From contig JAAZCA010000005.1 of the NCBI GenBank assembly GCA_012513515.1, forward strand, positions 29,792 to 93,791: a stretch of 64,000 nucleotides of DNA, written 5' to 3'. The stretch's first letter is position 1, and each line of letters starts with the position of its first letter. The stretch comes from Myxococcales bacterium. GTDB taxonomy: Bacteria; UBA10199; 2-02-FULL-44-16; JAAZCA01. Below, piece by piece: positions 18,502-25,839 of this stretch. A program made the position numbers and the translations under genes. Below the pieces are notes generated by a model. That model made no database searches. It had not been told where the DNA came from and worked only from the letters and a program-made list of their open reading frames with translations.

Positions 18502-19743
18502 TTACCTGTAGAGCGGAAAAGCGTCACAAAGTTCCCGCACCTGGGATTTTATAGATGTCCGCAAGCTCTCGCTGGAAAGATCGGAAATAACATCCGCGAT
18601 CCAGTTTCCGACGATATTCATCTCAGACTCTTTCATGCCGCGCGTTGTCATCGCAGGAGTCCCTATTCTGATGCCGGAAGTAATAAAGGGAGATCGAGTT
18701 TCCCTCGGGATCGTATTCTTGTTTACGGTTATGCCCGCATCTCCAAGCGCAGCCTCGACCTCTTTGCCGGTTACATCCTGGGCGGTCAAATCCAACAGCA
18801 GCAGATGGGTATCGGTGCCGCCGGAAACTATTCTGATTCCTCTCTTGGAGAGGGCTTCTGCCAGCGCCCTGGCATTCGCCACCACCTGTTTGCAATAGGT
18901 CGTGTAGGCGGGCTGCAGGTCCTCTAGAAATGCCACCGCTTTGGCAGCAATAACGTGCATCAGCGGACCTCCCTGCAGGCCGGGAAAGATCGATTTGTCG
19001 ACGGCCTTGGCGAATTCCTCCTTGCACATAACCATTCCACCGCGCGGACCGCGTAGGGTCTTGTGGGTGGTCGTAGTTACAAAGTGACAATGTGGAATCG
19101 GACTTGTGTGAAGGCCCGTTGCAACGAGCCCGGCGGGATGGGCTATGTCGGCCATCAGGTATGCGCCGACCTCGTCAGCTATCTCACGAAATTTCGAAAA
19201 ATCTATATCGCGTGAATAAGCCGATGCGCCGCAAACTATCAGCTTGGGCTTGTTCTTGTGTGCAAGTTTTCTGACTTCATCGAAGTCGATCAGTTCTGTT
19301 TCAAGATTAACGCCGTACGGAATCACCTTAAAATAAGTTCCGGATATGCTGACGGGGGATCCGTGCGTAAGATGCCCTCCGTGTGAAAGATTCATTCCAA
19401 GAAGAGTGTCCCCCGGCTTGAGTATCGAATAATAGACGCAGAGATTTGCCTGGCTGCCTGAGTGGGGTTGAACGTTGACGTGATCGCAGCCAAAAAGTTT
19501 TTTCGCGCGATCCCTTGCGAGATTTTCTGCTACGTCGACAAACTCGCAACCCCCGTAATACCGCTTCCCCGGATACCCCTCGGCATATTTGTTCGTCATC
19601 ACTGAACCGAGCGCGTTCAAGACATTCTTAGAAACGAAATTCTCCGAAGCTATAAGCTCGAGCTTGTGTTCCTGCCTGCCGAGCTCGTCGGATATGGCCC
19701 TGGCAATTTCCGGATCAAAGTTTTTTAGGTTTTCCGAAATCAC
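18502..19743 (-). CDS. glyA: Serine hydroxymethyltransferase
   Basis: 413-residue PLP enzyme that interconverts serine and glycine and charges tetrahydrofolate with one-carbon units. Typical motifs are [38 protein letters not shown], the PLP lysine in [14 protein letters not shown] (about Lys228), FPGLQGGP and [11 protein letters not shown]. The GTG at 19743 is chosen because AAGGAGG lies 5 bases upstream; the frame is open further but unconserved. It follows rpiB with a 108-base gap, the largest gap in this block, which may hold a promoter although no clear one was found. Confidence 0.95.
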   Translation of the reverse strand: MISENLKNFDPEIARAISDELGRQEHKLELIASENFVSKNVLNALGSVMTNKYAEGYPGKRYYGGCEFVDVAENLARDRAKKLFGCDHVNVQPHSGSQANLCVYYSILKPGDTLLGMNLSHGGHLTHGSPVSISGTYFKVIPYGVNLETELIDFDEVRKLAHKNKPKLIVCGASAYSRDIDFSKFREIADEVGAYLMADIAHPAGLVATGLHTSPIPHCHFVTTTTHKTLRGPRGGMVMCKEEFAKAVDKSIFPGLQGGPLMHVIAAKAVAFLEDLQPAYTTYCKQVVANARALAEALSKRGIRIVSGGTDTHLLLLDLTAQDVTGKEVEAALGDAGITVNKNTIPRETRSPFITSGIRIGTPAMTTRGMKESEMNIVGNWIADVISDLSSESLRTSIKSQVRELCDAFPLYR

Positions 19744-19851
19744 GGTTCCCTCCTTTTTGAAATGTGTCAGACGCAAAGCGAATCAGATTGCGCTTGGCTA
19801 TCATAGGGTTTCAAAAAGGGCAAGGATAGTAAGGAAGGTAAAAAGCGGTTA

Positions 19852-20286
19852 TTACAGCTCTATTTTGGCTATCCGAGGTTCGTGGCGCCCGCCTTCAAAC
19901 TGGGTCATCAGAAAAACGTCAGTCAACAGAACCGCCATATCGAAGGCGGTTATCCTAGCGCCTATGCAGGCCACATTGGCATCGTTGTGACGCCTGGCGA
20001 GTTCCGCATCGACCTGGTCGCGCAGAACCGCCGCCCTGACTCCGCGATAGCGATTGGCCGCCATGCACATGCCTATGCCGGAGCCGCAGACCAAAAGCCC
20101 TCTATCGCATTCCCCGCGGGAAACCAGACCTGATACCTCTTTGGCGTAATCAGGATAATCGGATTTTTCGGCGCTGCGCGGGCCACAATCGATGACAGTT
20201 TCGCAGCGCGCCTGCAAATGCTTCTTCAGATGTTCCTTGAGTTCAAAACCTGCGTGGTCTGAGCCTATGGCGATCTTGAATTGCAT
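19852..20286 (-). CDS. rpiB: Ribose-5-phosphate isomerase B
   Basis: 144-residue RpiB/LacAB-family sugar phosphate isomerase, interconverting ribose-5-phosphate and ribulose-5-phosphate in the pentose phosphate pathway. Active-site features are IGSDHAGFELK (Asp10, His11), the catalytic Cys67 in GLLVCGSGIGM, NRYRGVRAAVL and the histidine in RRHNDANV. Its ATG overlaps the acpP-like stop codon by one base. Confidence 0.94.
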   Translation of the reverse strand: MQFKIAIGSDHAGFELKEHLKKHLQARCETVIDCGPRSAEKSDYPDYAKEVSGLVSRGECDRGLLVCGSGIGMCMAANRYRGVRAAVLRDQVDAELARRHNDANVACIGARITAFDMAVLLTDVFLMTQFEGGRHEPRIAKIEL

Positions 20287-20534
20287 CAGTTGTTCCTCTT
20301 TGAGATCAGGTCAATGGCATCTTGCACGGAGGAAAGATTCTCGGCGATTTCATCGTCGATATCCAATTCAAACTCCTCCTCGAACGCCATGACTATCTCC
20401 ATGAAATCGAGATGGTCGGCGCCAAGGTCATCTATAAAGGATGACTGCAAGGAGATGTCCTCCTCGGAAAGGCCGAGTTGGTCAGCGATGATCTCCCTGA
20501 CTTTCCCCGCTACTTGTTCAAGAGGCAGGTTCAT
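20286..20534 (-). CDS. Acyl-carrier-protein-like protein lacking the phosphopantetheine serine
   Basis: 82 residues with the ACP four-helix pattern and acidic composition. The conserved recognition helix reads DDLGADHLDFMEIVMAFEEEF. In ACPs the motif is Asp-Ser-Leu and the Ser carries 4'-phosphopantetheine; here codon 41 is CAT (His), giving Asp-His-Leu. With no Ser at this position the protein cannot be loaded in the usual way, so it is unlikely to be the working ACP of fatty acid synthesis. It sits between rpmF and rpiB where acpP is expected, but plsX, fabH, fabD, fabG and fabF, the usual neighbours, are missing. It could be a relic, a binding partner used in apo form, or a carrier with a different chemistry. 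The rest of the sequence is well conserved, which argues against free decay. Confidence 0.85.
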   Translation of the reverse strand: MNLPLEQVAGKVREIIADQLGLSEEDISLQSSFIDDLGADHLDFMEIVMAFEEEFELDIDDEIAENLSSVQDAIDLISKRNN

Positions 20535-20543
20535 GTTTGTGGA

Positions 20544-20726
20544 CTATATCTCCTGACCGACGATTTCGCGGCCCTTGTAAAAACCGCAATGGATGCACAC
20601 CCTGTGAGGAAGCTTGGACTGCCTGCACTGGGGACATATCGAAAGGTTCGTCGGTTTTCTCTTTGAGTTGGCCGCACGGCGCATATTTCTTCTGCTCTTC
20701 GATTTTTTTCTCTCTGGGACTGCCAC
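20544..20726 (-). CDS. rpmF: Ribosomal protein L32
   Basis: 60-residue L32 with a four-cysteine zinc ribbon (Cys31, Cys34, Cys44, Cys47; ICPQC and VCIHCGFYKGRE). The N-terminus AVPERKKSKSRRNMRRA is canonical. The start is GTG at 20726 with AGGAG 7 bases upstream; other frames here are open but unrelated. It follows DUF177 (83 bases), a standard pair, and precedes the ACP-like gene by 9 bases. Confidence 0.94.
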   Translation of the reverse strand: MAVPERKKSKSRRNMRRAANSKRKPTNLSICPQCRQSKLPHRVCIHCGFYKGREIVGQEI

Positions 20727-20809
20727 AGCATTCTCCTTTCAAAAACGTTTCAAAAATAGCGCCCCAATTACATTAATAAAGGGCGCATGTCCAGCATCTA
20801 ATGAAAATC

Positions 20810-21376
20810 TCAGCGTTTTTGCCCACCTACCAGCTTTAACCCCTTGAGGGGCGCCCAGCGAGGGTCGACCTCCTTCTCCGCACAGGAACACTTCCCGTCG
20901 TTCAGATTCTGACCGCATCGCTGACAGAGCCCGGCGCAATCCTTTTTACACAGGTGCTTCATGGGGATCTGAAGTATCACCTGTTCCCTAATGATATCGG
21001 ATAGATCGATATAGTCTCCCTCGTAGAAGCCGAACTCCAGCTCCTCGCTGGAGAGCTCCACTTCGCCGTTTTCCTCCCTGCCGAATTCGTCGTCATCGGT
21101 GGAGGAGGGAATAAGCAAAACGCTTATCTCCACCCCCTGCCTGCTGTCATACTCGCAGAGGCATCTGTCGCAATCACGGCGGGTGGAATACTCGACATTT
21201 CCCTTTATATCGACATTGTCGCCGATCCTCTCGAGTAAAATTTCCGCACTGGCGGCTGCGCCACGAAGATGGGCCTCTCCGACTGCATCGGAAAGAAGAT
21301 CATCAAGCCAGCGATCCTGCTCTGTAGCGGAGATCTTAAGGCCATCTTGCGGTATGTCGTCTAAAAATATTTCCAT
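20810..21376 (-). CDS. yceD: DUF177 (YceD-type) protein, 23S rRNA accumulation protein
   Basis: 188-residue DUF177/YceD protein, a conserved neighbour of rpmF needed for normal 23S rRNA levels in bacteria and plastids. Visible features are the central TRRDCDRCL segment, the acidic loop DDDEFGREENGEVELSSEE, and the conserved C-terminal LCKKDCAGLCQRCGQNLNDGKCSC followed by DPRWAPLKGL. Six or more cysteines suggest metal binding. The ATG at 21376 is the only likely start. It heads the block rpmF-acp-rpiB. Confidence 0.9.
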   Translation of the reverse strand: MEIFLDDIPQDGLKISATEQDRWLDDLLSDAVGEAHLRGAAASAEILLERIGDNVDIKGNVEYSTRRDCDRCLCEYDSRQGVEISVLLIPSSTDDDEFGREENGEVELSSEELEFGFYEGDYIDLSDIIREQVILQIPMKHLCKKDCAGLCQRCGQNLNDGKCSCAEKEVDPRWAPLKGLKLVGGQKR

Positions 21377-21463
21377 ATATGAACCTGTATATAGACCTGT
21401 TTATTCATCTGCAATTGCGCTAAAATCAACGCACAGCGCCCAAACAGAGCTTAAAACATTTTT

Positions 21464-21817
21464 CTATTTTTTTATCGGCCGGTTCTTCTCGTCCACGAAG
21501 ATCTTCCTGGGCTGAAAATTTCTGACCTCAGACTCATCGTAATCCCCATAGCCGCCGATGATTATCTTATCGCCCCGATTTATCAAAAGCGCGGCAGCCC
21601 CGTTTATGGATATCGTTCCAGAGGCGGGAGCCCCTTCGATAACATAGGTCACCAAACGTGCGCCGTTTGTCACATCCCATACATGGACCTGCTCATACTC
21701 GAACAGATCCGCGGCATCCATAAGGACCCTGTCTATGGTTATGGAACCTTCATAATCCGCAGAGGCATCGGTAACGGTAGCCCTGTGAATCTTTGATTTC
21801 AGCATTCTCCTGCGCAT
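21464..21817 (-). CDS. panD: Aspartate 1-decarboxylase (pyruvoyl enzyme)
   Basis: 117-residue proenzyme that makes beta-alanine for pantothenate and CoA. It self-cleaves at Gly24-Ser25 in YEGSITID to create the pyruvoyl group. Further family motifs are MLKSKIHRATVT, EQVHVWDVTNGARLVTYVI, SGTISINGAAALL and GDKIIIGGYG. The ATG at 21817 gives the usual four residues before MLKSK although no clear ribosome site precedes it. It is the first gene of the long minus-strand run. CoA supply matters for ACP loading, but the ACP-like protein nearby cannot be loaded in the usual way. Confidence 0.93.
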   Translation of the reverse strand: MRRRMLKSKIHRATVTDASADYEGSITIDRVLMDAADLFEYEQVHVWDVTNGARLVTYVIEGAPASGTISINGAAALLINRGDKIIIGGYGDYDESEVRNFQPRKIFVDEKNRPIKK

Positions 21818-22026
21818 AGCGCGGGAACCTATACCGAAGGCTTAATACATGTCAACCGATGGATTATCTTATGAAATCTCTGAAAAGCTAGCTGCAACAA
21901 ATAACTTCGACCATGGACAAGTGACCATCGACCAAAACCATCGATCGCAGCTGGTCAATGGTCCATTGTCGCTGATCTTTGATCAGCATTTTGTAAGACT
22001 GGATTATATTCGAAAATATCGTTATT

Positions 22027-22079
22027 AAGATTAAAATTACGATGAAGATTAAGATTACGATGAAGATTAAGATTCGGGG
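22027..22079 (+). repeat. 18-base tandem repeat, about 2.9 copies
   Basis: Unit AAGATTAAGATTACGATG: copy 1 at 22027-22044 with one change (G to A), copy 2 perfect at 22045-22062, copy 3 partial at 22063-22079 diverging into CGGGG. The unit itself contains two AAGATTA-like halves. No coding meaning was found in any frame. Confidence 0.85.
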
Positions 22080-22096
22080 ATGACAATCACGCCGTC

Positions 22097-22121
22097 ATTC
22101 TCGCATGATTTAAGCGGGAAT
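22097..22121 (+). repeat. Short inverted repeat resembling dispersed intergenic palindromes
   Basis: ATTCTCGC (22097-22104) pairs with GCGGGAAT (22114-22121) with one G-T wobble and a 9-base loop. The arm sequence resembles the widespread intergenic motif GTCATTCCCGC...GCGGGAATCC. The same 12-mer CGGGGATGACAA lies on both sides, at 22075-22086 and 22162-22173. This suggests a small non-autonomous palindromic element, possibly nested or truncated. Confidence 0.5.
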
Positions 22122-22284
22122 CCCGTTCCAACCGTTCACCAGTCACAAGTCACGGTCGTTGCGGGGATGACAAGCGCATAGCTTTTAGAGGCGCCCTGAA
22201 TTTGCTGATTTTTCAAAGGTTACTTATAAGTTAAAGAACTTTATCCGGATGCCAGTTTTATATTGAAAGTTGGGAGAATACCTC

Positions 22285-23271
22285 TTGCAGAAGACCTTTT
22301 ACAAAGCTAGATCACTGAGTACTATGAATACCGCTGATGAAAAAATAGTGATCTTCGGCTTCGGTGCACAGGGGCGAGTCCAAGCCCAGAACCTCCAAGA
22401 AAGCGGCCTCGATGTGACAGTCTCCCTCAGGCCCGAAAGCCCCCGTATAGAGGAGGTGCGCAAGCTTAAACTCACCTGTCGCACCGATCTAAAAAAAGCG
22501 GCCTCCGAAGCATCCATATGCGCCATCATGCTTCCGGATAGCCAGCAGGCTGAATTTTATTCCCAAATCCTTCAGGAGAATCTAAGGCCTGGCGCCGCGA
22601 TCCTTTTCGCGCACGGTCTAGCGGTACACTACGGCATGATCGCGCCAAGAAATGATATCGACGTTATCCTGGTGGCCCCCCTCGCTCATGGAATCGCTGT
22701 GAGAGAGGAGTTTCTAGCTGGATCCGGAGTCCCCTGCGCGGTAGCGGTGGCACAGGATTTCACTGGAAGGGCCTTCGATCGTGCGCTCTTTTATGGAAAG
22801 GGAATAAGCAAAGATGGGCCCTTCATAAAGTCCACCTTTCGCGAGGAGGTGGAGACCGATCTTTTCGCCGAACAGGTAATACTCTGCGGAGGGCTGCCCG
22901 AGCTCATCCGCGCCTCATTCGAAACCCTCGTCTCAAACGGCTACAATCCAGAAATAGCATACCAAAGCTCCTTACGAGAGCTCCATCCGATACTCTCCCT
23001 CATGGAAAAACATGGCATAGAGGGGATGAGGAGAAGGATAAGCGACACGGCAAGGTTCGGAGCGGTCACGAGGGGAAAGAGGATCGTCGATTCAAAGACC
23101 AGGGTTGAAATGAATAATCTGCTATCGGAAATAAAATCTGGAAAATTCATCGAAGAGCTCAAGAAAGAGACGGCCTCGGGATTTTCGCAGACAGAAAGTT
23201 TGCTGGCAGATGACGCCTCCAGCGAATTCGAAAAGGTGCACCGTAAATTTGTAGAGGGAAAATTGAGATGA
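22285..23271 (+). CDS. Ketol-acid reductoisomerase-like protein with altered active site
   Basis: 328 residues with the full two-domain KARI architecture: a Rossmann fold with FGFGAQG and SLRPES, then the knotted helical domain with REEVETDLFAEQVILCGGLPELI. Genuine KARI (IlvC) converts acetolactate in branched-chain amino acid synthesis and needs two Mg ions. Compared with the class I pattern, the conserved catalytic Lys of APKGPGH is Leu here (APLAHG, about Leu133), and the first Glu of the FECLHELK pair is Ser (YQSSLRELH, about Ser228). His110, Asp192, Glu196 and Glu232 remain. It may therefore be a paralogue with another substrate. The TTG at 22285 has GGGAG upstream and matches the family N-terminus; TTG 22270 and ATG 22324 are alternatives. 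Its stop overlaps the MEMO gene by 4 bases. Confidence 0.8.
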   Translation: MQKTFYKARSLSTMNTADEKIVIFGFGAQGRVQAQNLQESGLDVTVSLRPESPRIEEVRKLKLTCRTDLKKAASEASICAIMLPDSQQAEFYSQILQENLRPGAAILFAHGLAVHYGMIAPRNDIDVILVAPLAHGIAVREEFLAGSGVPCAVAVAQDFTGRAFDRALFYGKGISKDGPFIKSTFREEVETDLFAEQVILCGGLPELIRASFETLVSNGYNPEIAYQSSLRELHPILSLMEKHGIEGMRRRISDTARFGAVTRGKRIVDSKTRVEMNNLLSEIKSGKFIEELKKETASGFSQTESLLADDASSEFEKVHRKFVEGKLR

Positions 23272-24071
23272 AAAGAGAGCCGGCGGTAGCAGGGTCTTTC
23301 TATCCCGGAACTTTCAGCGCGCTGACAAAAACCCTGAAGCGACTGATTCACCCGGTTGAAAATCCAAAGAAGGTCATATGTGCAATCGCGCCGCACGCGG
23401 GTTACGTCTATTCCGGAGAGGTCGCAGGAAGGATCTTTTCAGAGATATCCGTTCCGGAAAAGTGCATAGTACTTTCTCCCAATCACCGCGGCTACGGAGC
23501 CCGCGCCGCGATAATGGCGAAGGGAAGCTGGGCAATTCCTACAGGTGAAATCCCCGTGGATGAGGATATATCTTCCTCGCTTCTGCGAGAATCCACGGGG
23601 CTACGCGATGACATGAGCGCACATCTGCAGGAACATTCTCTGGAAGTTCAGCTCCCCTTTCTTCTTGCGCGGCAGCCAAAACTCAGAATAGCCCCGATAA
23701 CGATTTCACTGCTTGGGGCGGCGGGGTGCGCCGAGCTTGCATCTGCCATCGCCAGAGTGGTTTCGAAATGCGACGAGGATATATTGATAGTCTGCAGCAC
23801 AGACATGAATCACTTCGATGCTCAAGCGGAAACGATGGAGAAGGACAGGATGGCCATAGAAAAAGTCTTGGATCTTGATGCATCAGGGCTTGTTGAAATC
23901 TGCTCCAGCAGATCCATAACCATGTGCGGCGTTATCCCTACCGCAGTGGCAATCATGGCATCCCTTGAACTCGGGGCAAAAAAAGCGACTCTGGTCGAAC
24001 ACAAGACCTCCGGCGATGTTACGGGGGATTACACCTCGGTAGTCGGATACGCCGGATTCACAATAGAATAG
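23268..24071 (+). CDS. MEMO1 / AmmeMemoRadiSam system protein B family
   Basis: 267-residue MEMO-family protein, related to class III extradiol dioxygenases. The conserved positions are visible: REPAVAGSFYPG at the start, IAPHAGYVYSGEVAGR (His43), LSPNHRG, EHSLEVQLPFL, STDMNHF and MCGVIP. In many bacteria it is linked with AMMECR1 and a radical SAM protein; neither is seen here. Instead it overlaps the KARI-like gene by 4 bases (ATGA), which implies coupled translation and possibly a common pathway. The biochemical role is not known. Confidence 0.88.
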   Translation: MKREPAVAGSFYPGTFSALTKTLKRLIHPVENPKKVICAIAPHAGYVYSGEVAGRIFSEISVPEKCIVLSPNHRGYGARAAIMAKGSWAIPTGEIPVDEDISSSLLRESTGLRDDMSAHLQEHSLEVQLPFLLARQPKLRIAPITISLLGAAGCAELASAIARVVSKCDEDILIVCSTDMNHFDAQAETMEKDRMAIEKVLDLDASGLVEICSSRSITMCGVIPTAVAIMASLELGAKKATLVEHKTSGDVTGDYTSVVGYAGFTIE

Positions 24072-24123
24072 GATGACCATTTTGCCTTGACGCAGCCCGC
24101 TGCTTTCCATACTTAATCTCCCC

Positions 24124-25506
24124 ATGAAACCACGCGTACGATTTGCACCGTCACCAACCGGCTCTCTCCATATCGGAGGGGCCAGAACCGCTCTCTTCAA
24201 CTGGCTCTTCGCCAGACACCACGGGGGCACATTCATACTCCGTATAGAAGACACGGACCTCGAGCGTTCCACGAAGGAATTCGAGAAATCGATCCTCGAT
24301 GGAATGAAGTGGCTCGGGATGGACTGGGATGAAGGCCCGTTCTACCAGACGGAGAGGATGAATCTCTACAAGACGCATGTTCAAAAACTCCTCGATGATG
24401 GGAAGGCCTACAGATGCACATGCACCCCTGAAGAGCTGGAAGCAAAGCGTCAGCAGGCCCTAGCCGAAGGCCGCAAACCCAAGTATGACGGGAAATGCAG
24501 GAACAGCGACTCGAATCCGGATCTACCGGCAGCGATAAGGTTCAAGGCCCCTCAGGATGGCGCCACTGAATTTCACGACATCTGCAGAGGAACGATAAGG
24601 TTTGAAAACATAGAGCTCGACGATCTCATCATCGCCAGGAGCGACGGCAGTCCGACTTACAACTTCACAGTCGTAGTCGATGATGTGACGATGAAGATAA
24701 GTCACGTCATACGCGGCGACGACCACATCAACAACACGCCGCGACAGGTTCTGCTGTACAAAGCATTGGGTTTCGAAGTACCGGAATTCGCCCATCTTCC
24801 CATGATACACGGACCTGATAAAAAGAAACTCTCTAAAAGGCATGGCGCCGCGTCGGTTATCGAATATAAGGAGATGGGCTATCTTCCACACGCGCTGGTC
24901 AATTATCTGGCCAGGCTAGGATGGTCTCACGGAGACCAGGAAATTTTCACCATCGAGGAGCTGATCAGGAACTTCGATCTGGATTCCGTTGGGAATTCGC
25001 CCTCGGTATTCGATATGGAAAAACTCGGCTGGGTGAACAGAGAGCATATGAACAAGCTCTCCAATAATGAGCTTGCCGACCAAGTCGTTCCATTTTTGGA
25101 AGGAATCGGCTTAAAAATAGACGACCGCTCGTACGCCAGCGCAGCGATTGCGACAGAGAGAGAAAGAGGCAGAACTTTAAAGGAACTCGCGGATATCTCC
25201 GCATTCTATTTTCGCGATGAAATAGTCATCGATGAAAAAGCCGGCTCGAAGTGGCTTGGAGAGGCGGGCAAGTCGTTGTTAGCTGAAATCCTCATTCAAT
25301 TGGAAAAGCTCGATCAATTCACAATCAATTCGATAAAAAATGTCATCGACTCAATCGCTGCTCAAAAAGCTCTCAAGATGCTAGACGTGGCCCAGCCGAT
25401 AAGGGTCGCGTTGACCGGCACCACCGTCAGCCCGGGCATATACGAAGTGCTAAGTATTTTAGGAAAAGAGCGAGTCGTGAAGAGGATCAGGGCCGCGATC
25501 GGATAG
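24124..25506 (+). CDS. gltX: Glutamyl-tRNA synthetase
   Basis: 460-residue class I synthetase. The HIGH-type motif is PSPTGSLHIGGART (16-19), the KMSKS-type motif is KLSKR (235-239), and zinc-type cysteines appear at 98, 100 and 125. The C-terminal helical anticodon-binding domain is complete and ends IKRIRAAIG-like. It may be discriminating (Glu only) or non-discriminating; the sequence alone does not decide. The ATG at 24124 follows 52 bases after the MEMO stop without a strong ribosome site. TTGACG at 24087-24092 followed by CATACT or TACTTA is a weak promoter candidate that would leave almost no leader. Confidence 0.96.
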   Translation: MKPRVRFAPSPTGSLHIGGARTALFNWLFARHHGGTFILRIEDTDLERSTKEFEKSILDGMKWLGMDWDEGPFYQTERMNLYKTHVQKLLDDGKAYRCTCTPEELEAKRQQALAEGRKPKYDGKCRNSDSNPDLPAAIRFKAPQDGATEFHDICRGTIRFENIELDDLIIARSDGSPTYNFTVVVDDVTMKISHVIRGDDHINNTPRQVLLYKALGFEVPEFAHLPMIHGPDKKKLSKRHGAASVIEYKEMGYLPHALVNYLARLGWSHGDQEIFTIEELIRNFDLDSVGNSPSVFDMEKLGWVNREHMNKLSNNELADQVVPFLEGIGLKIDDRSYASAAIATERERGRTLKELADISAFYFRDEIVIDEKAGSKWLGEAGKSLLAEILIQLEKLDQFTINSIKNVIDSIAAQKALKMLDVAQPIRVALTGTTVSPGIYEVLSILGKERVVKRIRAAIG

Positions 25507-25515
25507 ATCCACAGT

Positions 25516-25836
25516 TCAGTAGACTTTTATTTTGATTACCCGATCCCCTTCCGAAGTGCGGCTCCTGTCAAAGCCGACGCGTTTCCCCACGACGAGATAT
25601 TTCTTATCCCCTTTCGGGCCCACCAGTGCTGCCTCGTCGAGATTGAAATAGAGGTCCACTCCCTTCGCATCCTTTATGACACCGTACCCCTGTCGCGGAT
25701 AAAAGCTCGATACACTACCCTTGGGGAAAAGATCGTTTTCCTCAACAAACTGCAACTCAGTTTCCCTCTCGATAGCGAACGGAACTGGAAGCCAGTTCGG
25801 ATCCCTCACATCAAATTTCGGGGCGTCATTTTTCAT
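25516..25836 (-). CDS. Small protein with a cold-shock-like (OB) domain
   Basis: 106 residues. The C-terminal part (about 40-106) resembles a divergent cold-shock domain: KGSVSSFYPRQGYGVIKD corresponds to the first strands and the RNP1-like GYGFI motif, and VDLYFNLDEAAL to the second RNA-binding strand. This is followed by VVGKRVGFDR and a last strand DRVIKIKVY. The N-terminal 40 residues are not recognised. Nucleic-acid binding is inferred. It lies 3 bases after mshL on the same strand, so it is the last gene of the pilus operon, and is convergent to gltX with a 9-base gap. Confidence 0.7.
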   Translation of the reverse strand: MKNDAPKFDVRDPNWLPVPFAIERETELQFVEENDLFPKGSVSSFYPRQGYGVIKDAKGVDLYFNLDEAALVGPKGDKKYLVVGKRVGFDRSRTSEGDRVIKIKVY

Positions 25837-25839
25837 ATA

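Larger units (their letters stand above)
21818..22284. other. Repeat-bearing intergenic region between panD and the KARI-like gene
   Basis: A 467-base divergent spacer without a convincing ORF. Its left part holds short imperfect inverted words (CCATGGACAA near 21912 and GGTCCATTG near 21959). The middle has an 18-base tandem repeat (22027-22079), then a GC-rich inverted repeat (22097-22121) flanked by two 12-base direct repeats (22075-22086 and 22162-22173). Base composition is more AT-rich than the neighbouring genes. Promoters for panD (leftward) and the KARI-like gene (rightward) should lie here, but none was clear enough to call. Confidence 0.6.

Noticed and set aside
22027..22079. Tandem 18-base units considered as a CRISPR-like array
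   Set aside because: The units are directly adjacent without spacers, are too short, and no cas gene is present.
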